Source of the DNA: Hymenoscyphus infarciens
Taxonomy: Eukaryota > Ascomycota > Leotiomycetes > Helotiales > Helotiaceae
NCBI GenBank assembly: GCA_001414345.1
Contig: LLCB01000034.1
Span: 124,001-188,000, forward strand
Length of the DNA: 64,000 nt
Direction of reading: 5' to 3'
In this document: positions 33,560 through 43,764 of the stretch, piece after piece
Position numbering within the stretch: position 1 is the stretch's first letter
Layout of the letters: each line of letters starts with the position of its first letter
The notes under the pieces: model-generated
The model's input: the letters and a program-made list of their open reading frames with translations, nothing else
The model's database searches: none
What the model was told of the DNA's origin: nothing
Program-made: the position numbers and the translations under genes

Positions 33560-36070
33560 ATGTTCTCAGACTTCTAGAGATTGAATTCCGAACTTTATTC
33601 AAGGATCCGCATTGCGTGGTATCGTGTGAACTATAGCTCACTTACAGTTCTATAAGCGAAAGCGAAATATAGGCGATAAAGAGCGAGAACGCACCACTTC
33701 CTTAGCATCCCCCAGTCAACAAAGTTAGCAACATAATATGCCGAGTTTATTAAGCTACATTGTTATAAACAAAACTGCTATCAATCTTCCGCGGAATAAT
33801 AGTGGTTTTCCCCCACTTATACTTATTTCAGAAACTATATACTAAAACCAACGCTAGCAGAGACCCCTATACGCTAGTACCTTCACTCTTTGTGATCTAT
33901 TTTTGGGTTGAAAACGCTCTAAGGAGCCTTGTATTCGGAGGTGAAAACTCTGCTATATATACAGGGAAAAGGGGTCACGTGAGACTCTCTTTTTCTATGA
34001 CACTCTTATATATCTATTTACATTCTAAAGAGAAGGTACCTCTCTTCAACTCTCTATAAGAGAGTATCTCTCCTACGCGTATCTATTACTTAAAAGTATT
34101 AGTAAAAGTTACTTTATTAAAAGTAATATACCTTTATTATTAATTAGTATTTCTAGCTCACTTTTTACTAGGAATACTAAAAAGTGCTCGATACTAGAAA
34201 ATCGAGTTACTCTCGCTATTATTTTATAATAACTACGCTTCTAAATTATACGTCTTTTAAGATACTTAATCTTTATACTATATATATTCTAAATCTCGAA
34301 GGAAGTAGCTTTAATATCTATAGTTATAGAATAGTATAGTAGAGAGTAGAAGTCGACTTTATAACTAAGAGACGAGGTAGTTTTAGCGTTCTCTTAGTAG
34401 CCTCGTAGCTAAGAGTTTTATAAAATCGACTTTTACACTCTCTTTAGAATTACTTAAAGTTATAAGTCTAGAAGCTATGAAACTTTAATTGAGTTATTTA
34501 GAAAGTACTAAATTCTATAGCTTTAATAGAGCTTAAGTTTAAGAGATATAGTTATAGAGATATATAAAGATTTCTCAAAAATATATAGAATTACTATATA
34601 AGTTACGTCTCTAGTAAGTTTATAAGACAACTACGCTTCCTAGAATTATTTCTTTTAAGAATTCGAATAATTATATTATTCTTTTTATAGCTTATTAAAT
34701 TCTTAACTATAGAAAGCGTAGTTATTATAATATAATAGAAAGCGTAACTTGATTTTCTAGTATTAAGTACTTTTTAGTATTTCTAGTACCTAAAAAGTAA
34801 GCTAGGAACACTAGTTACTAATATAGATATAAAGAAGAAAGAAACTCGTACTTTTAAAGGTTTACCTATCTAAGTAAGAGAAATATATATCTACTATAAA
34901 ATTAGTTAAGAATTAAAATATTTATAGAGTTATCGAAGACCTTGAATATTCTTTATAACACCATCTGAAATGAAGTTGATCTTCACATTAGCATGTATTA
35001 GCAACTATAGTCGGACTATTTCTCCCTTTTTGGTAGCATTGGCAAACGTCTAAATCCGTGATTCAGACTGAAAAATACCTCACCTCGAGTTTTCAGGTCT
35101 AAATTCAACGTTCTTGAATCCGGAACTTGTTAATTACCTCTAGCATAGTTTCACTCTCAAGTATGTTTTCTCTACTCTACTAAACGCCTGAGATAGATTC
35201 AACCCGACTGTTTGAAAGCGGAGTGAAAAGAGAATAATATTGTTTAGCGTAGTAAATTTCCAAACGATGTGTGGTACTAAGAAAGCCAAATTCTTAAGCA
35301 ATACAGCTTTTCAACTAGATTTCAATGATACAGAGCTGGTCGGACAGAATCCAGTTCAATCTTACGTATGGTTCTTAATGACAGTTGACATCGAGAATCA
35401 TGCAAGTGTATCGTTCTTCGTACACCTGTTCCGCTTTAAACGAGAATCAACATCTCACTTCATCATCCTGGTAATCTCTCATAGTCATCGATATACACTA
35501 AGACATTAAAAGTCATTAGTTGGACATTTATTTAACTAAAATATGGCCTCCCAGCTTACCCTCTATTCATTTTCGGGATAGTGTTCTGCTGACTCCTGAG
35601 AATAATTGTAAAGAGAGACTTCCAATAATTGCAACAATGAACCGGTGGACTTAAAGGGTTACGAGTTTGCAAGTTACAATTACGCAATTTGTATTTTGGC
35701 CTAGTCAAGACTCGGCTACTTCAGTGGACTAATTCTGATGAATAATTTGCTTTCAAGCTGTTTACAAAATCCTGTGAGACTGGTACTGAGTATCTCAAAT
35801 TATAGTTTCTAAAAGAGAAGGAAGATGAAAAGCTCGGTCTTAAATAGCAACCGGGAAGTACTAAACATTTGCATATGGGGGGGGGTCACGTGTAGCCGGC
35901 AGGGGTTAGAGCCTTGGCGTCAGGCCCATGCGATAACTAAAATTTCCGCCAATAACTTTTGAAGCTTATGCATCAGATTCTCCTCGTTCTTGTTCAATAT
36001 TCCCATATCGCAGATTCAGGAGAACGACTCAATTGAAGTCGCATCATCCTCCAAAATCAATGCACTCACG
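33560..36070. other. Intergenic with small AT-rich island
   Basis: About 2.5 kb without a gene. 33.8-35.0 kb is AT-rich with a TIR element (listed). The flanks are normal. GGTCACGTGA occurs at 33,973 and GGTCACGTG at 35,884, the latter after a G10 run. The frame at 35,240-35,509 has no similarity to anything I know. Confidence 0.5.
34146..34822. mobile_element. RIP-degraded element with ~100-bp terminal inverted repeats
   Basis: The left end (34,146-34,245: AGTATTTCTAGCTCACTTTT...) is the imperfect reverse complement of the right end (34,720-34,822). Shared blocks read CTAG-CTCACTTTTTA, ACTAAAAAGT, ATACTAGAAAATC and ATAACTACGCTT. Total about 680 bp. The interior is AT-rich with no readable protein, so this is a MITE-like or internally deleted DNA transposon. 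Exact ends and target duplication are uncertain. Confidence 0.55.
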
Positions 36071-37052
36071 ATGAACTCGCAAACCCCCGGGCTCAAATCG
36101 CCAGCGACTCCCATTGATTTGGACGCGTCGTCGGTCATGTCTCGAACTCCCACGAACCCAGAGACAGCATCGGAACCCAAAGTATGGAATACAAAGAATC
36201 TGGGCCTGCGATTAGCTGCCGACTTTGTGTCTGGAGCTTCAGCAGCGACAATGGTAGCTCCAATTATTGTCATGATTGATAAGTTAGTCATATACCCCGT
36301 CTTCACCTTTCCCGAACCCCAACTTCTGCGAAGAACTCACACTAATTCATGGCAGAGCAATTATGCAAAATGCTTCCGGTCAAGCAAACCTGAAAGATTC
36401 CCTCAAGGGCTCAATCAAAGCGTTCCTCCTCAAGCCCCATAACCTCGTCTTCTCGAAGCCATTTGGGCTCATTTGCATGTTGTACGGAGGCACATACCTC
36501 ACAGCCAATTCCCTCGATACCATTACCTCAACGGTACAAAACAAATCACCCACACATGTCACATCTGGCACGCTGAAGTTTGCTGCTTCTTCGGGGGCCA
36601 ATATTGGACTTTGTCTTTTCAAGGACCAGGCATTTGCACGACTTTATGGTCCTGGGGGGCCACCTCGACCTGTACCACTACCTTCATACGTTCTCTTCAC
36701 ACTACGTGATTGCTTGACCATATTCGCATCCTTCAACATCCCACCACTGCTTGGACCCGTCATAAGCCGAAACATGGGAGCGGAGCTAGAAAAAAGGGTG
36801 AGTGGACAAACGGTCGCGCAATTCGCAGCACCAGCAGCTGTACAGATTCTCAGCACGCCAATGCACTTGCTAGGCTTGGATTTATATAACAGAGGTTCGA
36901 AATCAATTACTTGGGATGAGAGATGGGCGATTGTGAAGAAGAATTGGGCGGTCAGTGCTGCAGCTCGAATCTGTCGAATCGTACCCGCTTTTGGCGTCGG
37001 CGGAGTGGTAAATGCCAAGGTCCGGAGGACTTTGATTGAAAAACTGGAGTAA
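36071..37052 (+). CDS. Conserved fungal membrane protein, possibly divergent mitochondrial-carrier-like
   Basis: Two exons, 36071-36282 and 36356-37052 (intron GTTAGT...GCAG), giving 302 residues. After a Ser/Thr/Pro-rich N-terminus (~45 residues) there are several hydrophobic, small-residue segments: DFVSGASAATMVAPIIVMID, FGLICMLYGGTYLTANSLDT, CLTIFASFNIPPLLGP and RICRIVPAFGVGGVVNA. I recall related unnamed proteins across Pezizomycotina; the segment pattern loosely suggests a carrier-type fold, but no PxD/ExxK signature is visible. Cellular role unknown. The start could lie 27 codons upstream (35,990), where the frame remains open; 36,071 is preferred because the upstream part looks like leader. 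Confidence 0.65.
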
Positions 37053-37674
37053 CGGGTTATGACTTTCTTTTCGAGATGCTTTCATGCGATACATATAGAA
37101 GTGGACTTCGCTGACAGGCATCACGCCGCTCTGTACTTTCTGGTTATGCGCATAGATGGATATAAACAGGGTACCATTCTGGAGTTAAGAAAGGGATATA
37201 TGGATGGGCGTTTGGGATGAAGAGAAAATCTGTAATGTAATTGTTAATTGTGAAGTACCTTTGTGTGTTAGAAAAGAAATTGGTACGAAATCCTTCCAGA
37301 TCAATTGATTTCCCATTACTTTCCACAAATGCTATCAGCATACTCCAGTTCGAAATTCCCTGTGAGCCGAAGATGCTATTATCGGTATAGCTTTCCGCTA
37401 AACATTGCTCAAATTTTAAATAGAATTATATAAATCCTTGAAATTGTTCGAGTACTCCCTCACAAACCAATCCCTCGAAAGTCGTAGGAAAGTAACCCCC
37501 CGCCACACCTCTCATAGAAAAGAAATTTTAAAAACTCAAGAAAAGACGCCAATTCCTGCCCAGGGTGTCTATCCCGGCCCTATGTACCTCCAGAACAGTA
37601 TCCAGGCAAATTATCGTATGTGCACTTCAATAGACACACACTCATCGTCCTCATCCAAATCCGCGTCCCCAACT
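37053..37674. other. Intergenic, convergent 3' flanks
   Basis: The spacer between the plus-strand membrane-protein gene and the minus-strand Cys-rich gene A holds both 3' ends. No additional gene seen. Confidence 0.5.
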
Positions 37675-38397
37675 CTAGAACATGGCTCCTGACAAAGATG
37701 CGACAGGTGCTCCCAAGTTCCTTCTTCTCCTTTGGTACTTGGTGATCTCACACCCATCACAAACCCAGTGACCACAACGGCCACAGACAGAGACTCCGAG
37801 GTCATTCTTCTTCTTACACTATTGACGAAGTTTGAGTCAGTATCCATTGGAAGAATTCGGTAAAAAAAGGGGGGGTTCATAACGAGGAGCACTTACTGGC
37901 CAGGCGCTCACATCATCCTGCTCTTGGCAGCACAAACAATGGCCGAGATCTTCCTCTGGGGATTCGGACAATGGTCCAAGTCTCTCGTATGCACCACGGC
38001 TGCTTCGTTTGGGGCCCTTGATAGAAACAAGGTTCTCCTTGGCCTTGGAGGTGGAAGTACTGAAGCTTCGCTTGAGGGCGCCTCCTTTGTTGGAAATGGT
38101 TTGCTTGAGACTTGAAAGTGATGATCGTGAGGAGCGATTAGGAGTAGTTTCTGAAGCAGCATTGGCGGGGAGAGCAACAATGCCATTTGGGGTGTTAGAT
38201 GGAGACGGGGAGGAAGGAGGAGGAGCAACCATTTGGTTGCTGCGTGGTGACATGAAGTCCAATGGTCTAGTTGGTCTGGTGGATCTTAGATCGGAGGCCC
38301 CTTGTGGCTCATCTGGGGTTGTTTGGGAGGCACTCGATCTTCTTCTTGGGAAGCCCCATGCTTTCTTTCCTTTGAGGAGGTTGAGAGGGTTCGTCAT
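37675..38397 (-). CDS. CC/CxxCxH small zinc-binding protein, paralogue A
   Basis: Two exons, 38397-37897 and 37818-37675 (phase-0 intron GTAAGT...ATAG), giving 214 residues. The N-terminal ~130 residues are Ser/Pro/Arg-rich and probably disordered. The C-terminal domain has ordered Cys/His residues: HCLCC at the end of exon 1, then Cys directly after the splice junction (WP/CKKK), then CGRCGHWVCDGC, and a basic tail YQRRRR. Spacing suggests two zinc sites. The same pattern and intron position occur in genes at 41.4-42.0 and 42.9-43.3 kb. No enzymatic motif and no signal peptide, so probably intracellular, binding protein or nucleic acid (inference). Confidence 0.75.
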
Positions 38398-38917
38398 TTT
38401 TTCAATTTTTGATTTAGGCTGTGATGGTACAGCAACTTGACCAAGCAAGTGATGTGTGTTGCGATACAGATCGGATTAAAATTGATGGTGGTGCTGTGAA
38501 GTGGTGGTGGACGGAGGAAAAAAGACGGAAGCGAAAGAATCTAATTCCTCCTTTTGGGATATTACACAAGCGCGACTTTGAGTGTGTAGAAAGTTCTCTC
38601 ATTTAGTAGTAGATGACTTTTTAGAGGTTAAGTTAGTTTTTTTAAGTTACTTTAATATCTTCATAAGTCACTATTTAATCTGAAATACTTTCCGTTATAG
38701 TCTATAAATGTTTATAATAAAGAAGGAAAATACGTACTAATTTGAATTTTATAGTAGATATTAAGAAAAAAGAATAAATAAGAGCGGAATTATTAGCGGG
38801 AGAATTTTTAAATTTAACAAATTATTTTAAGTGCTTTGAGAAGTATAGTTTCTTAAATAATTTTACTAGAATATGAAAAATAACTATAAGACAAGGTAGT
38901 TTTTATTTGTCTAAAGT

Positions 38918-39100
38918 TCTTTTATAGAATTAAATTCTACGAAAAAGATAGGAAAATAGAAGTATTTAGATACTTTTACTCTAATATAAGAATTAATTCG
39001 ATATTTTCTCTTCGTCTGAAGTTCTTTTACAGAATTATATTATAAGAAAGAGATAGGAAAATAAAATTATCTAAATAGCTTTACTAGAATATTAGCTCAA
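38918..39100. repeat. Degenerate ~98-bp tandem repeat
   Basis: Unit 1 (38,918-39,000) and unit 2 (39,016-39,100) share AAGTTCTTTTA-AGAATTA, AGATAGGAAAATA and TTTACT-TAATAT. A third partial unit may start near 38,860. AT-rich and non-coding. Confidence 0.5.
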
Positions 39101-40204
39101 AGTACCGAATTAGCCTTTTTTTAGTTTATCTGAACTTATTCATAGTTTTTATATTATTCGAAATCTTTAGAAGAATGAAATAGTTTAATTGATTTTATAG
39201 GAAGATATCTTTATAACTTAGAATTATACGAAATAAACTTCGAATATAGTTACGGGAATAATAGCTTTAGTAATTTCAATTATTAGATTAAATTGTCAAA
39301 AGTTTTATAACACGTCGCATTTTTCTCACTAACCTAAAGAGTTAATCAAAGTGTTAAGGAGTTTAGAAGATCAGATGGAAATGTCTTTTATTAGTTAGAA
39401 ATTGTCTGAAAAAGGCTTCGTTGTAATCGCATTTTCTGACTATTTCAGATATGTTAGTGTAAAGAATAGAGATCGATGAAGCACTTATGAAATGTGTAGA
39501 AAGTGAAGGAAAAGAGGTTTAGCCAAGTATTTTTTAAGCGAGTCGATCTGGCTCACTAGTGAGTGTTTTGCATATATGTAACGTTATTTTTAGCGGTTAA
39601 TCTGCTCTTTGGCCTCCAACTTGCTCGTTGGCTTACTCGTACCTTATTAGGTCGCAACTTTAGGGGTTAAAAATAATGTTAGCTTACTCGTTCGAAAGTC
39701 TTTAGGTTATTTGAGTTAATTGAAAAAGATTCTAAGATTATAAAAAGTATAAAGTACTAAGGAGCTATATAGTATACTCAAATACTATTTAGAAAAATAA
39801 TTAAGTAAGAAAAGTAGACTACTATATCAAACACAATAGAGCTTAAGACTAAGACATAGATTTACAGCAAAATCTAGTTTCAGAATTCGTCAACTCTAAC
39901 TGCTGAATAAAGCATCCCAGAACACGCCAATCACAAAAAAACATGCTAAACTTCCATTTATTCAGATGTTATCCAGTGTTTCTGGACCCTCTTCAGGATA
40001 ATTCCCCATTTGTATACAAGGTGGTGAATAACTCCCTTGTCATTACCTCTCCAATCAAGCTTTGTGGGGTAACACGTTAGACAATGGCGTCATTTTAAAT
40101 GTAAGCTTCCAAATTTTAGAAATCGAGGGTGTAGAATGAAGCATGGAATTTGTATTTCTCCCCTTCTCTAGTCTTTACGGCAGTGTTTTGGCTTTCCCCG
40201 CCTT

Positions 40205-40650
40205 GGTTAGCCTAGTACTTAGGATAGGATAGGCTACTTACCTAGATAAGGATAGGAGAGGCTAGGCTAGATTAGGATTAAGGCTAGGCTAAGTTTAGTA
40301 GGCTAGGTACTCTAACTAGGATAGGAGTGGCTAGGAAAGTTCTAAAAACAGGATAGGAGTAGCTAGGCAGGTAAAAAAAGGAGGCTAGGCTAGAGTAGAA
40401 TTAGGAAGGCAACATTCTAAAAGTCCTAATCAAGACCTAGACCCTCTTTTCTAGACTTTAAGCGAAATTAACTAGCCTAACTCTTCCCATCCTAGCCTCT
40501 CTATTTAGCAAGGAAAGGCAAGTAAGTACTATAGGATAAGAGTGGCTAAGAAAGCTAGAATTTAAGGATAGGAGAAGGCGGGATAGCCTTAAAATAGAGG
40601 CAGGAGGGAGAAGGATCGTCGAGGCAGGATAGGATAACAGATTAGGCGGG
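40205..40650. repeat. GGATAGG/GGCTAGG-rich degenerate satellite
   Basis: Variants of GGATAGGAGTGGCTAGG recur at irregular 30-40-bp spacing, e.g. near 40,240, 40,318, 40,352 and again near 40,540-40,600, with many isolated GGCTAGG. The C/T-rich strand never reads as protein. It is not an exact telomere repeat (TTAGGG). Confidence 0.6.
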
Positions 40651-40918
40651 GAAACCTAAAACACTGCTTTACGGGAATCGCGGAGCTTGTTAGGTGAGTA
40701 AACAACCATCGCAGAATCTTGAGATAAATAAGAAGCTCCTCTTCTCTAATTTCAATTTGAGCATCTAAAACACCAATACCAGCAACTTCACGAAATGCCA
40801 ACAAGAACATTCAGAAGCACTGACCAGATACCACCAGACCCAGACCATTGACAAATAACTTAGACTCTACCAACAACCATTCGAATCACGATAAACGACA
40901 TGACCTTCCAGTCGGTGG

Positions 40919-41062
40919 GTATTCTCCGAGTTATGTTTTCCTCTTTCGAGTTGTTTCGAGAGGATTGAGACACCATTTCCTCCTCAGACACCCCTATTCC
41001 GTCCTCATCTCCTCAAACATAATTCTAGAAAGGGCAATACTGACTCCCAGATCGTCCTCCAG
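40919..41062 (+). repeat. Introner-like sequence, intergenic copy
   Basis: 144 bp starting GTATTCTCCG and ending GTCCTCCAG, aligned by eye over its whole length with intron 5 of the M28 peptidase gene. It keeps a GT start, a branch-like TACTGAC and an AG end. It lies in no gene I can recognise. Confidence 0.6.
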
Positions 41063-41409
41063 CGCGCAAATCATGGCCTGGGTCGAAACGCTTCCAGTTC
41101 AATATCAGTATTACACTCTTGGCTATATTATTACTGCTCTTAGTGAGCAATTTGGATTGCATGGTACTCGATAAAGTGGCACTGAACCTGCAAACCAAGT
41201 ACGAAAAAGGAGGGTTACGAAGATAGCCCGAACGCAGTGCAATAAATACAAAGAAAATTTGATCTTTCTCTTATTCCCATCCAGAAATGATTTGCTCTTT
41301 TCTTTCCTGTGCTCAAAACTCCTTTAGAGTATCGTCTTATTGCCTCGCAAAACTCCATCACCAATTAGCCCCATCCCCCCCCCAATGACCTTAGTAAACA
41401 TACAGCCCC

Positions 41410-41974
41410 TCATTTCCCATCATTCTCACCCTTAAAATTTGGCTTCGTAGTATCACTCTCCTCCTGCACCGAGACAGGGCAATCCTCGCATTTGACATGC
41501 CCGCAAACCCTACAAGTGTTACTGATCAAAGAATTCTTCGTGGCGCACTGAACCTCAATACGTCAGCATTTACCCATATAGAAGAAAGAGGTTAGCATAA
41601 CGTACAGGTCCTTTAGATCCAGTAAGGATCTCCCTCAACCGATGATGACAACAAAACCAATAAAATCCAAGATATGGACTACTTCCAACCATCGGACTCG
41701 GCTTCGGAAGAAATCCTGAAAGTGAGGTGAGGGAACAAGTTGCGATGTCAGTAGTCGGTGGTTGCAGTGCGAGTCGATTTAGACTTGTTTTTGCTGTGCT
41801 GGAGGTGCTGGATGTGCTTGCCGTATTATTGGTCGTTGATACTGAAGTGCTTGATGAAGTAGTTGTATTGGTATCGCCCGAATCCCCAAAAAATCGCAAG
41901 ATAGCTACAGGTAGAAGCCTCGAGAATTTAAGACTTGAAATTGAAGATTTCCTTGATCTTCTTTTGGTTGACAT
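41410..41974 (-). CDS. CC/CxxCxH small zinc-binding protein, paralogue B
   Basis: Two exons, 41974-41606 and 41553-41410 (phase-0 intron GTACGT...TGAG), giving 170 residues. Exon 2 is 48 codons including the stop, exactly as in paralogue A. The N-terminal half is Ser/Thr-rich. The C-terminal domain reads YWFCCHH, then after the junction QCATK, then CRVCGHVKCEDC. The conserved residue order and the intron placed between the CC pair and the middle Cys identify it as a homologue of the genes at 37.7-38.4 and 42.9-43.3 kb. Function unknown; zinc binding inferred. The acceptor TGAG is slightly unusual. Confidence 0.72.
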
Positions 41975-42891
41975 GATGTATAAGGTTATAGAAGGGGTTG
42001 AAGGCTTATAAGTACTCAAATGGGGAAAGGTGGCGTGGGCTTGGGGTTTATTTCGCTTAGGACGTGGATGTGAATGGGAGATTTTCTTTTGGTTATTCAT
42101 GGGGACATATCTATATGTAAAAATCCAAACAGGGACTTTGAATGTTGTGAGGTTGGGAAATGATCGTGGTGGACTAGATGAAGTAAATAAAGATAAGTTT
42201 GAACATGTTCTGATTGGTGTCCCATTTCTTAACTTGAAGAATTGTTCAACCTTCACCTCTCTCAAGATAATTAGTATGACGAAATACACAACCCCACACA
42301 AGCCATCTACCTACTGAAAGAGGTGAATCAGTGTCAGGTAACATTGAATTCCTCACTCCTCACCCTACACCAAACCTACACACACATAACAATAAATAAC
42401 CTAGTCCCCCTCAAAGAAACAAAACACCAGCATCCCCCTAGCCCATCCAGGAGAACCACATACTAAAAAAATCAGCAAAGAATGGAAATCATTCAAAGAA
42501 CTCATAGTTGCCTCAAGATACGGTGAAATTTTAAACTCAAAAGACTATGATATGATGATGTAGGAACCCATTGATTGGAATTGTAAGAAATTAGCCTTTT
42601 ATTCCTGGTGACATGAGAAAGGAGTCCTAAAACAGAATATCTTAGCTCAACTCTCTTCCAATCTCCAAACAGTAAAACTGACACCCAGTCCCAAGCCTAA
42701 ACGCTAAACCTTGTAAGATTACTTTCCATCTTCCCAGCCCCTAATCAATAAGTGGGCCCCCCTTTTCCCTCCAACCCTCACCACAATCCCTTCCAAGAAA
42801 CCCCATTCACAACATCAAATAACACAACATACTCAACACCAAATACCATGCTTTCCCTCAACCCCAAGCCCTAACTTCAAACCTCAAATCC
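41975..42891. other. Intergenic between paralogues B and C
   Basis: Upstream flank of paralogue B and 3' flank of paralogue C. Both are minus strand. No additional gene supported. Confidence 0.45.
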
Positions 42892-43275
42892 CTATCGACA
42901 ACTAACCCCCTCCTCCTCCTCCTCCTCCTCCTTTCCCCCTCGCAAATCTTCCTCCCCCTCACTCTCAATACTCTCCATCCCATCCTGACTTCGACCCCTC
43001 CCACCCAGCACCTGCCTACTCCAAAGCTGACAACTCTCACACCTCCCATGATTACACTCCGTACAAACAGTACATTCCATCTCAACCGCCGTACCGCACT
43101 ATTTTCCAGTCTCAGCGAAACCAATCATTTTCAAAACATCAAAAGACGAGAGTGAAAGTGGGGAAGTTAAGAAGTAAGAAAATCATACGGAGATCCTGAT
43201 GACTCTCTTCCCAACACGATGAGGCACGATCTGGCAACACACCCAGAATTCATCTGGTGGGAGCTTGCGCGGCAT
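42892..43275 (-). CDS. CC/CxxCxH small zinc-binding protein, paralogue C
   Basis: Two exons, 43275-43189 and 43098-42892 (phase-0 intron GTATGA...ATAG), giving 97 residues. Exon 1 starts with ATG directly after an in-frame TAA and encodes MPRKLPPDEFWVCCQIVPHR. Exon 2 starts with the middle Cys (CGTA) and continues CTVCTECNHGRCESC, then a Glu-rich tail encoded by a (CTC)n-type run (about 42,908-42,935). It is shorter than A and B because it lacks the long disordered N-terminus. A separate open frame upstream (43,438-43,250) might contribute an extra exon, but no clean splice was found. Confidence 0.7.
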
Positions 43276-43764
43276 TTTTGGGGTTTATACCTCGCGAGTT
43301 GGCGGGTGGGGTTGGATGAGGGGGACTGTATGATGTAATTGTTGAACTTGAGTTATTGGAACTTTGTAACAAGATTGTGCCTGTGTTACTTGGTTTGTGA
43401 TCTTGAGAGAGGAGGTGGTTTTGTTGTTTTCGGTTCAATTTGGGAATAACCTCGAAAGCGCGACTCGATTCAAATAACTACTCTCAAAAAACGGGAATCC
43501 CAAAACCCCATTAAAAGCAATCTACCTCGGCATATCTTGAAGTAAAAAAAGGGACTAGTGTACAAAAAACCATCCAGATGAATATCACAATATCCATGCC
43601 ACGTTCCGGGTTCCGATTCGTTGGTACTGCAGTGTTCAGCGCAATGCACTACCCAGCAACACCAAAAAAATGTAACATTAGAAGACATCCCACCCCCTCG
43701 TGACCACTGGTCATTCGCCCTCGGTGGGTTTGTATATTATTTTTTTGTGGCTGGTTATATTACG
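43276..43764. other. Intergenic between paralogue C and VPS36
   Basis: No gene supported. The interval holds the upstream flank of the minus-strand paralogue C and the 3' flank of VPS36. Confidence 0.45.

Larger units (their letters stand above)
38398..41409. other. Gene-poor, partly AT-rich interval
   Basis: 38.62-39.85 kb is AT-rich with a degenerate ~98-bp tandem repeat (38,918-39,100). 40.2-40.65 kb is full of GGATAGG/GGCTAGG motifs. 40,919-41,062 is the second introner-like copy. The 108-codon frame at 40,848-41,174 crosses the introner copy and has no family similarity, so it is not called. Confidence 0.5.

Noticed and set aside
40205..40650. Interstitial telomere
   Set aside because: The units are GGATAGG/GGCTAGG variants with irregular spacing, not TTAGGG arrays.
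40848..41174. 108-codon frame over the second introner-like copy
   Set aside because: Most of it is the repeated 144-bp sequence; no family similarity remains before or after removing it.
41570..42301. 243-codon frame as the start of paralogue B
   Set aside because: The part upstream of 41,974 has no conserved sequence, and the fold-bearing end needs splicing at 41,605; the ATG at 41,974 is a better start.
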